Below are positions 1-8,038 of a stretch of DNA of 64,000 nucleotides, in pieces. The stretch spans positions 1 through 64,000 of the forward strand of contig JBLHSG010000001.1 in the NCBI GenBank assembly GCA_047626725.1, read 5' to 3'. This DNA is from Ascidiaceihabitans sp034111945 (GTDB lineage Bacteria > Pseudomonadota > Alphaproteobacteria > Rhodobacterales > Rhodobacteraceae). Both the position numbers and the translations under genes were made by a program. Within the stretch, counting starts at the first letter, position 1, and every line of letters begins with the position of its first letter. The notes under the pieces are model-generated. The model was not told the origin of the DNA. It worked only from the letters and a program-made list of their open reading frames with translations, and did not search any database.

Positions 1-40
1 TCTCGCCAGGGCTTTTGCGTGTTCCATTTGTCTGTCTCAT
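1..40 (-). CDS. IS3-family transposase OrfA, N-terminal 13 codons only
   Basis: Only the first 13 residues are inside the window. They are basic and hydrophilic, as expected for the start of the small HTH-containing OrfA of IS3 elements, and a good Shine-Dalgarno sequence precedes the ATG. The identification comes from recognising this short N-terminus, not from a domain, so the exact IS subgroup is uncertain. Confidence 0.55.
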   Translation of the reverse strand, partial: MRQTNGTRKSPGE

Positions 41-122
41 CTTCCACTCCTCAGTGGTTACGATGAGCCAAGAACACTCTCTTATCAAATAACGCTATTT
101 GGACCCATAGGCGCTGACGTCA
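1..122 (-). mobile_element. IS3-family insertion sequence, one end (partial)
   Basis: Read on the - strand, the element appears to begin at about position 122 with TG (TGACGTCAGCGCC...). It then has a non-coding leader of about 80 bases and a strong ribosome site (gaggag) seven to eight bases before an ATG at 40. The encoded start, MRQTNGTRKSPGE, matches my memory of the N-terminus of a common alphaproteobacterial IS3-group OrfA transposase. The rest of the element lies outside the window, so neither the opposite inverted repeat nor a target duplication can be checked. The boundary is inferred from where TRAP permease homology starts on the + strand. Confidence 0.65.
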
Positions 123-478
123 GACAGGGCCCGCTGGGCGTTGTTTTATTCATCTGTGCGATTTGCATCGTGCTGGGCATGGTGTTCGAGGCCGTCGGTC
201 TATTGTTGCTGATCGTCCCGGTGTTTTTGCCAACATTGCAATTGATGGGTGTCGACATGATCTGGTTCGGGATCATCATGGTTGTGGTGGTCGAAATGGG
301 CCTGATCACGCCGCCCATTGGCATGAACGTTTTTACCGTGCGCGCGGTGATGCCTGACATTAAACTTGGCCACATCTTTAAGGGCGTGATCCCGTTTGTC
401 TTTGCGGATGTGATTGCCTTGATCTTGATCCTGGCCTTTCCCGTGATCGCGATCGGGTTGGTCGGGCTTTTGCGGTAG
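123..478 (+). pseudogene. TRAP transporter large permease (DctM type), 3' remnant cut by the IS
   Basis: The remaining ~118 codons encode the last part of a DctM-type permease of a tripartite ATP-independent periplasmic transporter. Visible are a membrane helix ending in VLGMVFEAVG, a second helix (LLLLIVPVFLPT), the family signature around FGIIMVVVVEMGLITPPIGMN, and two C-terminal helices ending in GLLR. DctM proteins are normally above 400 residues with about 12 helices. Here homology stops abruptly at about base 123, where IS sequence begins, and the in-frame sequence upstream is not membrane-like. The stop lies 8 bases before the hydrolase gene, so the transporter probably belonged to the operon that follows and imported its substrate. 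Most likely a broken gene. Confidence 0.7.
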
Positions 479-486
479 GATTTTAA

Positions 487-1314
487 ATGCTGAAAGCAAT
501 TCAAGACTGGGATGACGCATTCGCGAACATGGCGCATGTCGAAGGGTCCGACACGTTGCCGCAAACTTGGACAGATGCGGCAGCGGCCTACCGTGCGAGC
601 GGTGTAACGGTTGATATCGACGTTCCGTACGGCGATCACCCGCGTGAAATGTTTGATATCGTTTGGCCGGACTCTACCCCAAAGGGATTGGTTGTTTTTA
701 TTCATGGCGGGTTCTGGATACGGCTCAATAAATCCTTTTGGACCCACCTTGCCGAAGGTGCGCGTGCCAATGGTTGGGCAGTTTGCATGCCGAACTATTC
801 GCTGGCTCCAGACGTACGGATTTCGCAGATGACACAGCAGATTGGTCGCGCAATTGAAGGTGCCGCGGCCCGTGTTGCAGGGCCGATCCGTATCACGGGA
901 CACTCGGCAGGCGGCCACCTCGCGACGCGGATGATTTGCGATGATACGCCTTTGATCACGGACACTGTGGACCGGATCGAACGGGTTCTTTCCATCAGCG
1001 GATTGCACGATTTACGCCCCTTGATGCATACGGCGATGAACGCTGCACTGTGCTTGGACGAGGATGAAGCAATGCTGGAAAGCGCAGTGTTGCATCGCCC
1101 CGCACGCCCTGTTCCCTATTGCTGTTGGGTTGGCGGCGGTGAACGGCCCGAATTCATCCGTCAGTCCAAATTAATGGCGCATATGTGGGGCGGCCTCGAC
1201 ATGCCCGCGTCATGCGTTGTGGACGGTGATTTAAATCACTTCACGGTGCTGGATGGGCTTTGCGACCCAAGGTCAAAAATAACCGAGGCGTTACTTGGGT
1301 CAAAAAGCGTTTAG
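487..1314 (+). CDS. alpha/beta hydrolase, formamidase-like
   Basis: A 275-residue alpha/beta-hydrolase fold protein. An oxyanion-hole motif HGGFW is at residues 73-77 and the nucleophile elbow GHSAGG at 138-143 (Ser140). A late NHFTVL segment probably carries the catalytic His, and a GGGERPEFIRQS segment resembles that of arylformamidases such as AFMID (kynurenine formamidase). It likely hydrolyses a small amide or ester in the cytoplasm; no signal peptide is visible. It starts 8 bases after the permease remnant and heads a + strand group with a glutathione transferase, cupin protein and flavin oxidase, so it may act on an imported organic compound. Formamidase is the best family guess, but the substrate is unknown. 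Confidence 0.75.
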   Translation: MLKAIQDWDDAFANMAHVEGSDTLPQTWTDAAAAYRASGVTVDIDVPYGDHPREMFDIVWPDSTPKGLVVFIHGGFWIRLNKSFWTHLAEGARANGWAVCMPNYSLAPDVRISQMTQQIGRAIEGAAARVAGPIRITGHSAGGHLATRMICDDTPLITDTVDRIERVLSISGLHDLRPLMHTAMNAALCLDEDEAMLESAVLHRPARPVPYCCWVGGGERPEFIRQSKLMAHMWGGLDMPASCVVDGDLNHFTVLDGLCDPRSKITEALLGSKSV

Positions 1315-1589
1315 CGCAACAGCACGTTTGCATGTGTGACTTTTAACGTCGTTTTAAAATTCTGTCGTTGGGCACGCCTTACGTTATCGCTCACTGTTGA
1401 AATCTGTCATGCAGAAACGTTCGAAATGGTTTGGTAGCAGGCATTTGGTCAACTCGATTTTTCACCCATCCGTAGCCTGCTGTTTCTGATGGTCATGCGG
1501 AAAGTTGGATGTATCAAAAAATCATTTGCCAAGATGCCAACCAAGTAGTAGGTAGATTACAATCAAACCCAACACTTGGAGAGTTACCC

Positions 1590-2210
1590 ATGAAAATTTA
1601 TGACGTCGAAGGCTTCCCGAACCCGGCTCGGATCCGCATTGCGCTTGCTGAAAAGGGCGCGATGGACAAAATAGAATTCGTCTCTGTTGACGTCATGGGG
1701 GGCGAACATCGCACTGACGCTTTCAAGGCCAAAAACCCCGACGCATCGGTACCCTGTCTAGAACTAGATGACGGCAGCCATATTTCTCATTGCAATGCGA
1801 TCACGGAATACATCGATGGTCATTTTGAAGGCGCGTCGCTAACCGGCACAACACCAAAAGAACGTGCGCAGGTTTCGATGATGAACATGCGTGCTGAAAA
1901 CGGCCTGCTAAATGCTGTCAGCACGTATTTTCACCATGCGACCCCCGGCCTTGGCCCTGATTTGGAAACATATCAGTGTGCAGAATGGGGCAGCAAACAA
2001 AAGGACGTCGCAGGCCAGACAATGGCGTATCTAGATGGCGTTTTGGCGCAAAATGATTACCTTGCAGGTGATACATTTTCGATCGCGGATATCACGGCGT
2101 TTGCGGGTCTGGCCTTTGCTGACTTTGCCAAGGTAGATATTCCGGCAAGCCTCTCAAATCTAAGCGCGTGGCGCGCAAAAGTGGCCGCACGTCCTAGTAT
2201 CGCTGCCTAA
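1590..2210 (+). CDS. glutathione S-transferase family protein
   Basis: A 206-residue two-domain GST. The thioredoxin-like N-terminal half carries PNPARIRIALAEKG and the cis-proline segment DASVPCLELDDG followed by SHCNAITEYID, the glutathione-binding SxAI-type motif. The all-helical C-terminal half contains FSIADITAFAGL, the usual N-capping box. The ATG at 1590 is preferred over an in-frame ATG at 1509, because GGAGAG lies just before it and homology begins here. The 275 bases upstream hold no gene that I can support. The neighbours suggest detoxification or cofactor-assisted turnover of a xenobiotic or catabolic intermediate, not a defined pathway step. Confidence 0.85.
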   Translation: MKIYDVEGFPNPARIRIALAEKGAMDKIEFVSVDVMGGEHRTDAFKAKNPDASVPCLELDDGSHISHCNAITEYIDGHFEGASLTGTTPKERAQVSMMNMRAENGLLNAVSTYFHHATPGLGPDLETYQCAEWGSKQKDVAGQTMAYLDGVLAQNDYLAGDTFSIADITAFAGLAFADFAKVDIPASLSNLSAWRAKVAARPSIAA

Positions 2211-2245
2211 AAACTGCGTCCACTTGGCTCGAAAGGATAAAGAAC

Positions 2246-2914
2246 ATGGAACTGAACGCAGACTTTAAAAAACGTGTGGTTGTACACTCGGATCAGGTCG
2301 AGTGGAGCGCATCGCCCATGCCCGGCGTGGACCGTCGTATGTTGGACCGGATTGGCGGCGAAGTGGCGCGTGCGACAACGATTGTGCGCTATGCACCTGA
2401 TAGTAAATTTTCCGCGCATACGCACACAGGCGGTGAGGAATTCATCGTTTTAGACGGCGTGTTTCAAGACGAACATGGCGATTACCCAACGGGGACATAT
2501 GTGCGAAACCCGCCTACAACCGGCCACACGCCTGGGTCTGAACCGGGGTGCACAATCTTTGTAAAACTGTGGCAATTCGACATGGAGGATCGCAACCAGT
2601 TTCGCAAATCAATGGCGGATGAGTTAGGCGCATTTGTGGGTGGGGTCGCGACGGCGCAATTGCACAAAGATGACCAAGAGGTCGTGACCTACAGCCATGT
2701 GAATGCGGGCGGGACGCTGACGAACAATGCTGCTGGCGGAATCGAAATGCTGGTCATTGCAGGCACCTTGACAGAAGGCGGTGAAACGCTGGGCAAGGGG
2801 GCGTGGTTGCGTCTGCCAGAGGGGCAAGAATTGTCTGCAAAGGCTGGCGTTGATGGTGCAAAGGTCTGGATGAAAACTGGGCACTTGCCACACGCTAAAC
2901 CGCCTGCTGTTTGA
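2246..2914 (+). CDS. double-cupin protein, ChrR-like
   Basis: A 222-residue cytoplasmic protein with two cupin barrels. The first has the metal-binding pattern FSAHTHTGGEEFIVLDG followed by a glycine/proline-rich return strand (PTGTYVRNPPTTGH). This is typical of the ChrR C-terminal cupin domain, which can bind zinc. The second barrel (about residues 140-215) keeps the fold but has few metal ligands. There is no zinc-finger anti-sigma domain, so it is not ChrR itself. It lies 35 bases after the GST and 13 bases before the amine oxidase. It probably acts as a small metal-dependent enzyme or metabolite-binding protein in the same pathway; the substrate is unknown. Confidence 0.7.
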   Translation: MELNADFKKRVVVHSDQVEWSASPMPGVDRRMLDRIGGEVARATTIVRYAPDSKFSAHTHTGGEEFIVLDGVFQDEHGDYPTGTYVRNPPTTGHTPGSEPGCTIFVKLWQFDMEDRNQFRKSMADELGAFVGGVATAQLHKDDQEVVTYSHVNAGGTLTNNAAGGIEMLVIAGTLTEGGETLGKGAWLRLPEGQELSAKAGVDGAKVWMKTGHLPHAKPPAV

Positions 2915-2927
2915 TGGGTTTGGACGT

Positions 2928-3974
2928 ATGAAAACACTCATCGTGGGCGGCGGTCTATCTGGCCTCGCTATCGCAAATTCGCTTGAGACACAGGGCCTTG
3001 ACTACATGCTAGTCGAGGCCCGATCACGTTTTGGCGGGCGGATCAAAACGGAACACGTAGATGCCGGATACTTCGATATGGGGCCTGCATGGTTCTGGCC
3101 AAATCAGCCGCGCATTGCCGCGTTGATTGACCGTTTGGGACTAGAAAAATTCGACCAATTTTCGGGCGGAATCCTAACAGTTGAGGACGAAAAAGGACAG
3201 GTTCAGCGGGGCCGCGGCTATGCATCCATGGAAGGGTCTTGGCGGTTAACGGGCGGATTGGGCGCTTTGACAGATGCTCTGGCGTCCAAAATTCCAGCCA
3301 CCCGCAAACGTCTAAATGCGCCTATCAATTCCCTGAAAAAGACAAAAGAAAGGGTCACTGCCACGCTCGATAACGGTGAAGAAATATTGGCAGATCAGGT
3401 TATTCTAGCCTTGCCGCCACGGGTCGCGGACAAGATCGAATTCAACCCTCCACTTCCGACAAATGCGACCAAAGCGATGCAGGGCATTCCGACATGGATG
3501 GCAGGCCAAGCCAAGGCCGTTGCCGTGTATGACACACCGTTTTGGCGCGACGCGGGTTTGTCCGGTGACGCGATGAGTAGGCATGGCCCGATGGTCGAAA
3601 TCCACGACGCGTCCCCAGCGACTGGCGGTTCTTATGCGCTGTTCGGTTTTATCGGCGTACCCGCGCAAAACCGGTCTGATGAACAGGCTTTGCGGCATCA
3701 CATTTTAGCGCAACTTGGTCGTCTGTTTGGCGATCAAGCCGCTGCTCCAACGTCACTTTTCCTCAAGGATTGGGCGTTCGATCCGTTCACGTCGACGCAG
3801 ACAGACCTCGCGCCGCTTTACGCGCACCCGACCTATGGAATGCCGCAGGCGTTGCGGGGTCTTTGGGATGACACGTTGCATTTCGCGGGCACCGAAGTTG
3901 CGCCTGAATTCGGAGGGTTTATCGAGGGGGCTTTGGAAGCTGCTGAAAACGTTCTAAAGACAATGCAGAACTGA
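2928..3974 (+). CDS. FAD-dependent flavin-containing amine oxidase
   Basis: A 348-residue oxidase of the monoamine oxidase/protoporphyrinogen oxidase superfamily. The Rossmann dinucleotide motif GGGLSGLAIA is at residues 7-16 and is followed by the FGGRIKT motif typical of this family. The C-terminal FAD-contact motif (FAGTEV...GGFIEGALEAAENV) closes the chain. No membrane anchor or signal peptide is seen. It would oxidise an amine or related C-N/C-C bond using O2. It begins 13 bases after the cupin gene and is followed after 14 bases by a TetR regulator, which supports one transcript. The substrate cannot be inferred. Confidence 0.75.
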   Translation: MKTLIVGGGLSGLAIANSLETQGLDYMLVEARSRFGGRIKTEHVDAGYFDMGPAWFWPNQPRIAALIDRLGLEKFDQFSGGILTVEDEKGQVQRGRGYASMEGSWRLTGGLGALTDALASKIPATRKRLNAPINSLKKTKERVTATLDNGEEILADQVILALPPRVADKIEFNPPLPTNATKAMQGIPTWMAGQAKAVAVYDTPFWRDAGLSGDAMSRHGPMVEIHDASPATGGSYALFGFIGVPAQNRSDEQALRHHILAQLGRLFGDQAAAPTSLFLKDWAFDPFTSTQTDLAPLYAHPTYGMPQALRGLWDDTLHFAGTEVAPEFGGFIEGALEAAENVLKTMQN

Positions 3975-3988
3975 GGGATAAAACCGCA

Positions 3989-4555
3989 ATGGCGAATGAC
4001 ACGAAAACCGAACTGCTTAATTCTGCCGAACGCGCGGCGCGCACCCGTGGGTTTGACGGGTTCAGCTACGCAGATTTGTCGGCAGATGTTGGTATTCGCA
4101 AGGCCAGTATTCACCACCATTTCCCGACCAAAGCAGCCCTTTCCGTCGCCTTAATGCAGCGTTATCACGCCAATCTTAAACAAGCTTGCGATGACATGGA
4201 TGATCAGGAACCGACCGGCGGTGGGCGATTGGGCGCGCTAATCGACCGATACCGCACGGCGTTAGATGGCGGTAAAAGCCTGTGTTTGTGCGTGTCTTTT
4301 TCGACCAGCCGGGACAGCCTGCCAGCAGAGGTCATCGTTCAAATCAGGAACTTTCGCGCGATGATGGTCGAATGGATTACGCAGGTTTTTACGCTTGGCG
4401 TAACGGACGGCAGCATCCTAGATGTTCGGGACCCAATGGCCGAAGCCGCTGCCATGCTTTCGTTGATTGAAGGGGCGCAATTGGCGGCCAGAGCCGAGGA
4501 AAACCCCGATCTTTTCGAAAGTGCGGTGGCTTTGATGCAGCAGCGTTTGCAGTGA
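3989..4555 (+). CDS. TetR/AcrR-family transcriptional regulator
   Basis: 188 residues with an N-terminal helix-turn-helix of TetR type: RGFDGFSYADLSADVGIRKASIHHHFPTKAAL, about residues 16-47, including the diagnostic YxHFxxK-like end (HHHFPTK). The C-terminal ligand-binding part is helical and resembles the AcrR/NemR branch, with a Cys pair (LCLCVSF). It closes the hydrolase-GST-cupin-oxidase group and sits directly before the promoter of the hpa genes. It could therefore control either the preceding operon or the following one. The ligand is unknown. Confidence 0.85.
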   Translation: MANDTKTELLNSAERAARTRGFDGFSYADLSADVGIRKASIHHHFPTKAALSVALMQRYHANLKQACDDMDDQEPTGGGRLGALIDRYRTALDGGKSLCLCVSFSTSRDSLPAEVIVQIRNFRAMMVEWITQVFTLGVTDGSILDVRDPMAEAAAMLSLIEGAQLAARAEENPDLFESAVALMQQRLQ

Positions 4556-4582
4556 ATTATTTCTAGACGTACAACTGCGATC

Positions 4583-4611
4583 TTGACAAATACTTGCCAT
4601 GTTAATTACTT
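4583..4611 (+). promoter_or_regulatory. candidate promoter of the hpa operon
   Basis: A perfect -35 hexamer TTGACA at 4583-4588 is followed after 17 bases by a weak -10 (TTACTT, 4606-4611). It lies about 50 bases before the hpaE start codon, which has a strong GAGGAGG ribosome site. The weak -10 would fit an activated or repressed catabolic promoter. Confidence 0.45.
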
Positions 4612-4661
4612 TTGAAGCAGTAGGTCGCTTCCGTGATCTGCTACCCTGAGGAGGATTGCGC

Positions 4662-6176
4662 ATGACTGCATTGGCCGAAAACATCAAAAAGCTGCAAGGC
4701 CATCTTGCGCGGTTCCAAGACACAGGTATCCAAAACCGGATCGGCGGGCAGGATCACGCAGGGTCCGGCATCCCGTTTACGACGATTTCTCCGGTCGATA
4801 AAAGCGTGATTTGCAAGGTCGCGCGCGGCACTGCCGACGACATTGATATGGCTGCCAAAGCGGCGCGTGATGCATTTGCGATGTGGCGCGATATGCCTGC
4901 GCTTGAACGTAAGAAAACCCTGATCCGCGTGGCAGAAGGCATTGAGGCACGCGCGACAGAAATTGCGCTGTGCGAGTGTTGGGACACCGGTCAAGCGTGG
5001 CGTTTCATGTCAAAATCAGCCCTGCGCGGTGCCGAAAATTTCCGCTACTTTGCCGATCAAGTGACCTCAGCGAGGGATGGTCAAAGCCTGCCGTCACCCA
5101 CATTGATGAACATCACGACGCGCAAACCAATCGGTCCTGTTGGCGTGATTACGCCGTGGAACACGCCGTTTATGTTGTCCACTTGGAAAATCGCACCAGC
5201 CTTGGCAGCGGGTTGCACTGTCGTTCACAAACCGGCCGAAGCATCACCGTTGACGGCGCGCCTATTGGTCGAAATTGCCGAAGACGCTGGCCTGCCACCA
5301 GGCGTTTTGAACACCGTTAATGGCTACGGCGAAGAAGCAGGCAAGGCGCTGACAGAACACCCATTAATCCGCGCGATTGCGTTTGTTGGTGAAAGCCGCA
5401 CAGGATCGATGATTACCAAACAAGGGGCAGATACGCTCAAGCGGATGCACCTTGAATTGGGTGGTAAAAACCCCGTGATTGTCTTTGATGATGCCGATCT
5501 GGACCGCGCGTTGGATGCGGTCATATTTATGATCTATTCGATCAATGGCGAACGCTGCACGTCATCGTCGCGCCTGCTGATCCACGACACGATCCGCGAA
5601 GAATTTGAGGCCAAACTGATCGAACGGGTGAACAATATTAACGTGGGCCATCCGCTTGATCCTGCGACCGAAATTGGGCCTTTAATCAGCGACGAACATT
5701 TTACCAAAGTCACTTCGTATTTTGACATCGCTAAAGCCGATGGCGCGACTGTTGCTGCGGGCGGTGTGACGGTCGGCGATACCGGATATTTTGTGCGACC
5801 GACCCTGTTCACCAACGCCAATAATGACATGCGGATCGCTCGCGAGGAAATCTTTGGACCCGTCCTGACATCTATTCCGTTCACGTCCGAAGCCGAGGCA
5901 TTGGCCATTGCGAATGACACTGAATATGGTCTTACGGGGTATGTTTGGACCAATGATTTGACGCGCGCGATGCGTTTCACCGACCAGCTAGAGGCCGGGA
6001 TGATTTGGGTCAATTCAGAAAACGTGCGCCATTTGCCAACACCCTTTGGTGGTGTAAAATCCAGTGGGATCGGGCGCGATGGTGGCGACTGGAGTTTTGA
6101 ATTTTACATGGAACAAAAACACATCGGTTTCGCGACGGGCCAGCACAAAATTGCCCGCCTTGGCGCGTTGGATTAG
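4662..6176 (+). CDS. hpaE: 5-carboxymethyl-2-hydroxymuconate semialdehyde dehydrogenase
   Basis: A 504-residue NAD-dependent aldehyde dehydrogenase. It has the substrate/NAD segment PWNTPFMLSTWKIAPALAAG, the general-base motif HLELGGKNP (Glu265) and the catalytic loop SINGERCTSSSR (Cys299). The NGERC form of the loop is the one I associate with HpaE, which oxidises the ring-cleavage product of homoprotocatechuate. The ATG at 4662 is chosen because GAGGAGG precedes it; an in-frame TTG two codons upstream is unlikely. The extradiol dioxygenase follows 9 bases downstream, then HpaG and HpaH, which makes the assignment firm. Other semialdehyde substrates cannot be excluded from sequence alone. 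Confidence 0.85.
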   Translation: MTALAENIKKLQGHLARFQDTGIQNRIGGQDHAGSGIPFTTISPVDKSVICKVARGTADDIDMAAKAARDAFAMWRDMPALERKKTLIRVAEGIEARATEIALCECWDTGQAWRFMSKSALRGAENFRYFADQVTSARDGQSLPSPTLMNITTRKPIGPVGVITPWNTPFMLSTWKIAPALAAGCTVVHKPAEASPLTARLLVEIAEDAGLPPGVLNTVNGYGEEAGKALTEHPLIRAIAFVGESRTGSMITKQGADTLKRMHLELGGKNPVIVFDDADLDRALDAVIFMIYSINGERCTSSSRLLIHDTIREEFEAKLIERVNNINVGHPLDPATEIGPLISDEHFTKVTSYFDIAKADGATVAAGGVTVGDTGYFVRPTLFTNANNDMRIAREEIFGPVLTSIPFTSEAEALAIANDTEYGLTGYVWTNDLTRAMRFTDQLEAGMIWVNSENVRHLPTPFGGVKSSGIGRDGGDWSFEFYMEQKHIGFATGQHKIARLGALD

Positions 6177-6185
6177 GAGAAAAAC

Positions 6186-7169
6186 ATGCCTGTACCTGCA
6201 CCAAATTTGTATCCGGATTTTAACGTTATCCGTCTTAGTCACGCATGTTTGAATGTGTCTGATTTGGTCGAGTCAAAGAAATTCTACACCGAAATTCTGG
6301 GCCTTCAGATCACCGATGAAACCGACACGCATGTGTACTTGCGCGCAATGGAGGAACGCGGGCATCACTGTGTGATCCTGCAAAAATCCGACCAACCGGG
6401 CACGGTTGAAGTGATGGGTTTCAAGACCTACGACGAAGACGATCTGGATAAAGCCGCGCGCTTTTTCAAAGCAAAAGGCCGCCCGACATCTTGGGTAGAT
6501 CGCCCGTTTCAGGGACGCACATTATTGACGACGGACAACATCGGTATTCCATTGGAATTCTATCACAAGATGGATCGGTTAGAGCCTATTCACCAGAAAT
6601 TCGCCCTATATCGTGGTGTGAAACCGCTGCGCATCGATCACTTTAACTGCTTTTCACCGGACGTTGATGCGTCTGTTGAATTCTACAACGACTTTGGTTT
6701 CAGAGTGAGCGAATACACCGAAGACGAGGACAGCAAACGCCTGTGGGCAGCTTGGATGCACCGCAAAGGTGGCGTGCATGACATGGCGTTTACCAACGGC
6801 CGCGGCCCGCGTATGCACCACATCGCGTTTTGGGTGCCAACGCCGCTGAACATCATTGATTTGCTCGATTTGATGTCGACGACGGGCTATGTTTCAAACA
6901 TCGAACGCGGGCCCGGGCGGCACGGCATTTCGAATGCGTTTTTCTTGTATATCCTTGATCCTGACGGGCACCGGATTGAAATCTATTGCTCCGATTATCA
7001 AACGCTTGATCCCGATCATGAACCGATCAAATGGGATCTTAAGGATCCACAACGCCAAACGCTTTGGGGGGCCGCTGCGCCCAAAAGCTGGTTTGAACAC
7101 GGTACGAATTTTGTGGGGTCTGAACCGATTAATTCGACCCTCGCTGCATCCCCCATCATTGCCCCTTGA
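6186..7169 (+). CDS. hpaD: 3,4-dihydroxyphenylacetate (homoprotocatechuate) 2,3-dioxygenase
   Basis: A 327-residue type I extradiol dioxygenase built from two vicinal-oxygen-chelate modules. The catalytic module shows the 2-His-1-carboxylate ligands at about His152 (RIDHFN), His211 (PRMHHIAFWV) and Glu265 (GHRIEIYCSDY). The GHRIEIY context and GPGRHGISNAFFLYI match the Brevibacterium/Arthrobacter homoprotocatechuate dioxygenases I know, not the LigB-like HpaD of enterobacteria. It opens homoprotocatechuate between C2 and C3 to give 5-carboxymethyl-2-hydroxymuconate semialdehyde, the substrate of the preceding HpaE. It ends 11 bases before the HpaG start. Confidence 0.9.
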   Translation: MPVPAPNLYPDFNVIRLSHACLNVSDLVESKKFYTEILGLQITDETDTHVYLRAMEERGHHCVILQKSDQPGTVEVMGFKTYDEDDLDKAARFFKAKGRPTSWVDRPFQGRTLLTTDNIGIPLEFYHKMDRLEPIHQKFALYRGVKPLRIDHFNCFSPDVDASVEFYNDFGFRVSEYTEDEDSKRLWAAWMHRKGGVHDMAFTNGRGPRMHHIAFWVPTPLNIIDLLDLMSTTGYVSNIERGPGRHGISNAFFLYILDPDGHRIEIYCSDYQTLDPDHEPIKWDLKDPQRQTLWGAAAPKSWFEHGTNFVGSEPINSTLAASPIIAP

Positions 7170-7180
7170 GGAGCGAAAAC

Positions 7181-8038
7181 ATGACTGCGAAATTTGCAAC
7201 CTACACGGCTGACGGGCAAACATTTTATGGGGCGGTCACAGACGCTGGCATGATCGCGTTGTCTACGGATTTTCCACAATGGCCGACGTTGCGTGATGTG
7301 ATTATTGCGGGTGCCTTGGGTCAACTCGAGGTCGCCGCAAAGAACCGTGATGTGACGCACACTGATGTTATTTATCGAATGCCATTGCCGAATACGGATC
7401 GGATTTTATGCGTTGGTGTGAATTTTCCTGATCGCAATGCAGAATACAAAGACGGTTCCGAATTGCCAAAACACATGTCGCTGTTTCCACGTTTTGCCAG
7501 TGGATTTACCGGCCACAATCGCCCTCTGATCCGGCCACCTGAAAACCATACATTGGATTACGAAGGCGAGGTGGCGATTGTCATCGGCAAATCGGGCCGG
7601 CGCATAAAATCAGAGGACGCGTATGACCATATCGCCGCGTTAACCATTTGCAACGAAGGTACCATTCGCGACTGGGTGCGACACGCAAAATTCAACGTGA
7701 CCCAAGGCAAAAACTGGGACAATTCGGCTGCTATGGGTCCTTGGATCGTGCCGTTCAAAGACGCGGCGCAACTGGATGATGCTCGTATAATTACCCGCGT
7801 GAATGGCGAGGTGCGGCAAGACGATGTGCTCGCGCGCATGATTTTTCCGATCCGCGAAGAGATCGCTTACATCTCGACTTTCATGACGCTAAAGGCCGGC
7901 GATATTATCGTGACGGGCACGCCCACTGGTGCTGGTGCGCGTTTTGATCCGCCGCGATATTTGAAACCGGGTGACGTGGTTGAGGTCGAAGTGAACGGTA
8001 TTGGTACTTTGCGCAACGGGGTGGAGGACGAGGTATGA
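7181..8038 (+). CDS. hpaG: fumarylacetoacetate hydrolase-family decarboxylase/isomerase (HpaG)
   Basis: 285 residues of the FAH fold. The C-terminal catalytic core has LDYEGEVAIVIGKSGR, where the acidic residues bind Mg2+/Mn2+, then ICNEGTIRDW and the closing TGTPTGAGARFDPPRYLKPGD. In the homoprotocatechuate route HpaG decarboxylates 5-oxopent-3-ene-1,2,5-tricarboxylate and isomerises the product. E. coli HpaG is a fused double-domain protein of about twice this length, whereas a single domain is seen here. The second activity may therefore be carried by this protein as an oligomer or by another gene. The ATG at 7181 with GAGGAG upstream is preferred over an in-frame TTG at 7166. The 3' end overlaps hpaH by 4 bases. 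Confidence 0.8.
   Translation: MTAKFATYTADGQTFYGAVTDAGMIALSTDFPQWPTLRDVIIAGALGQLEVAAKNRDVTHTDVIYRMPLPNTDRILCVGVNFPDRNAEYKDGSELPKHMSLFPRFASGFTGHNRPLIRPPENHTLDYEGEVAIVIGKSGRRIKSEDAYDHIAALTICNEGTIRDWVRHAKFNVTQGKNWDNSAAMGPWIVPFKDAAQLDDARIITRVNGEVRQDDVLARMIFPIREEIAYISTFMTLKAGDIIVTGTPTGAGARFDPPRYLKPGDVVEVEVNGIGTLRNGVEDEV

Noticed and set aside
85..1008. A 307-codon - strand frame opposite the permease remnant and hydrolase
   Set aside because: No domain; both + strand genes show clear family motifs, so this is a shadow frame.
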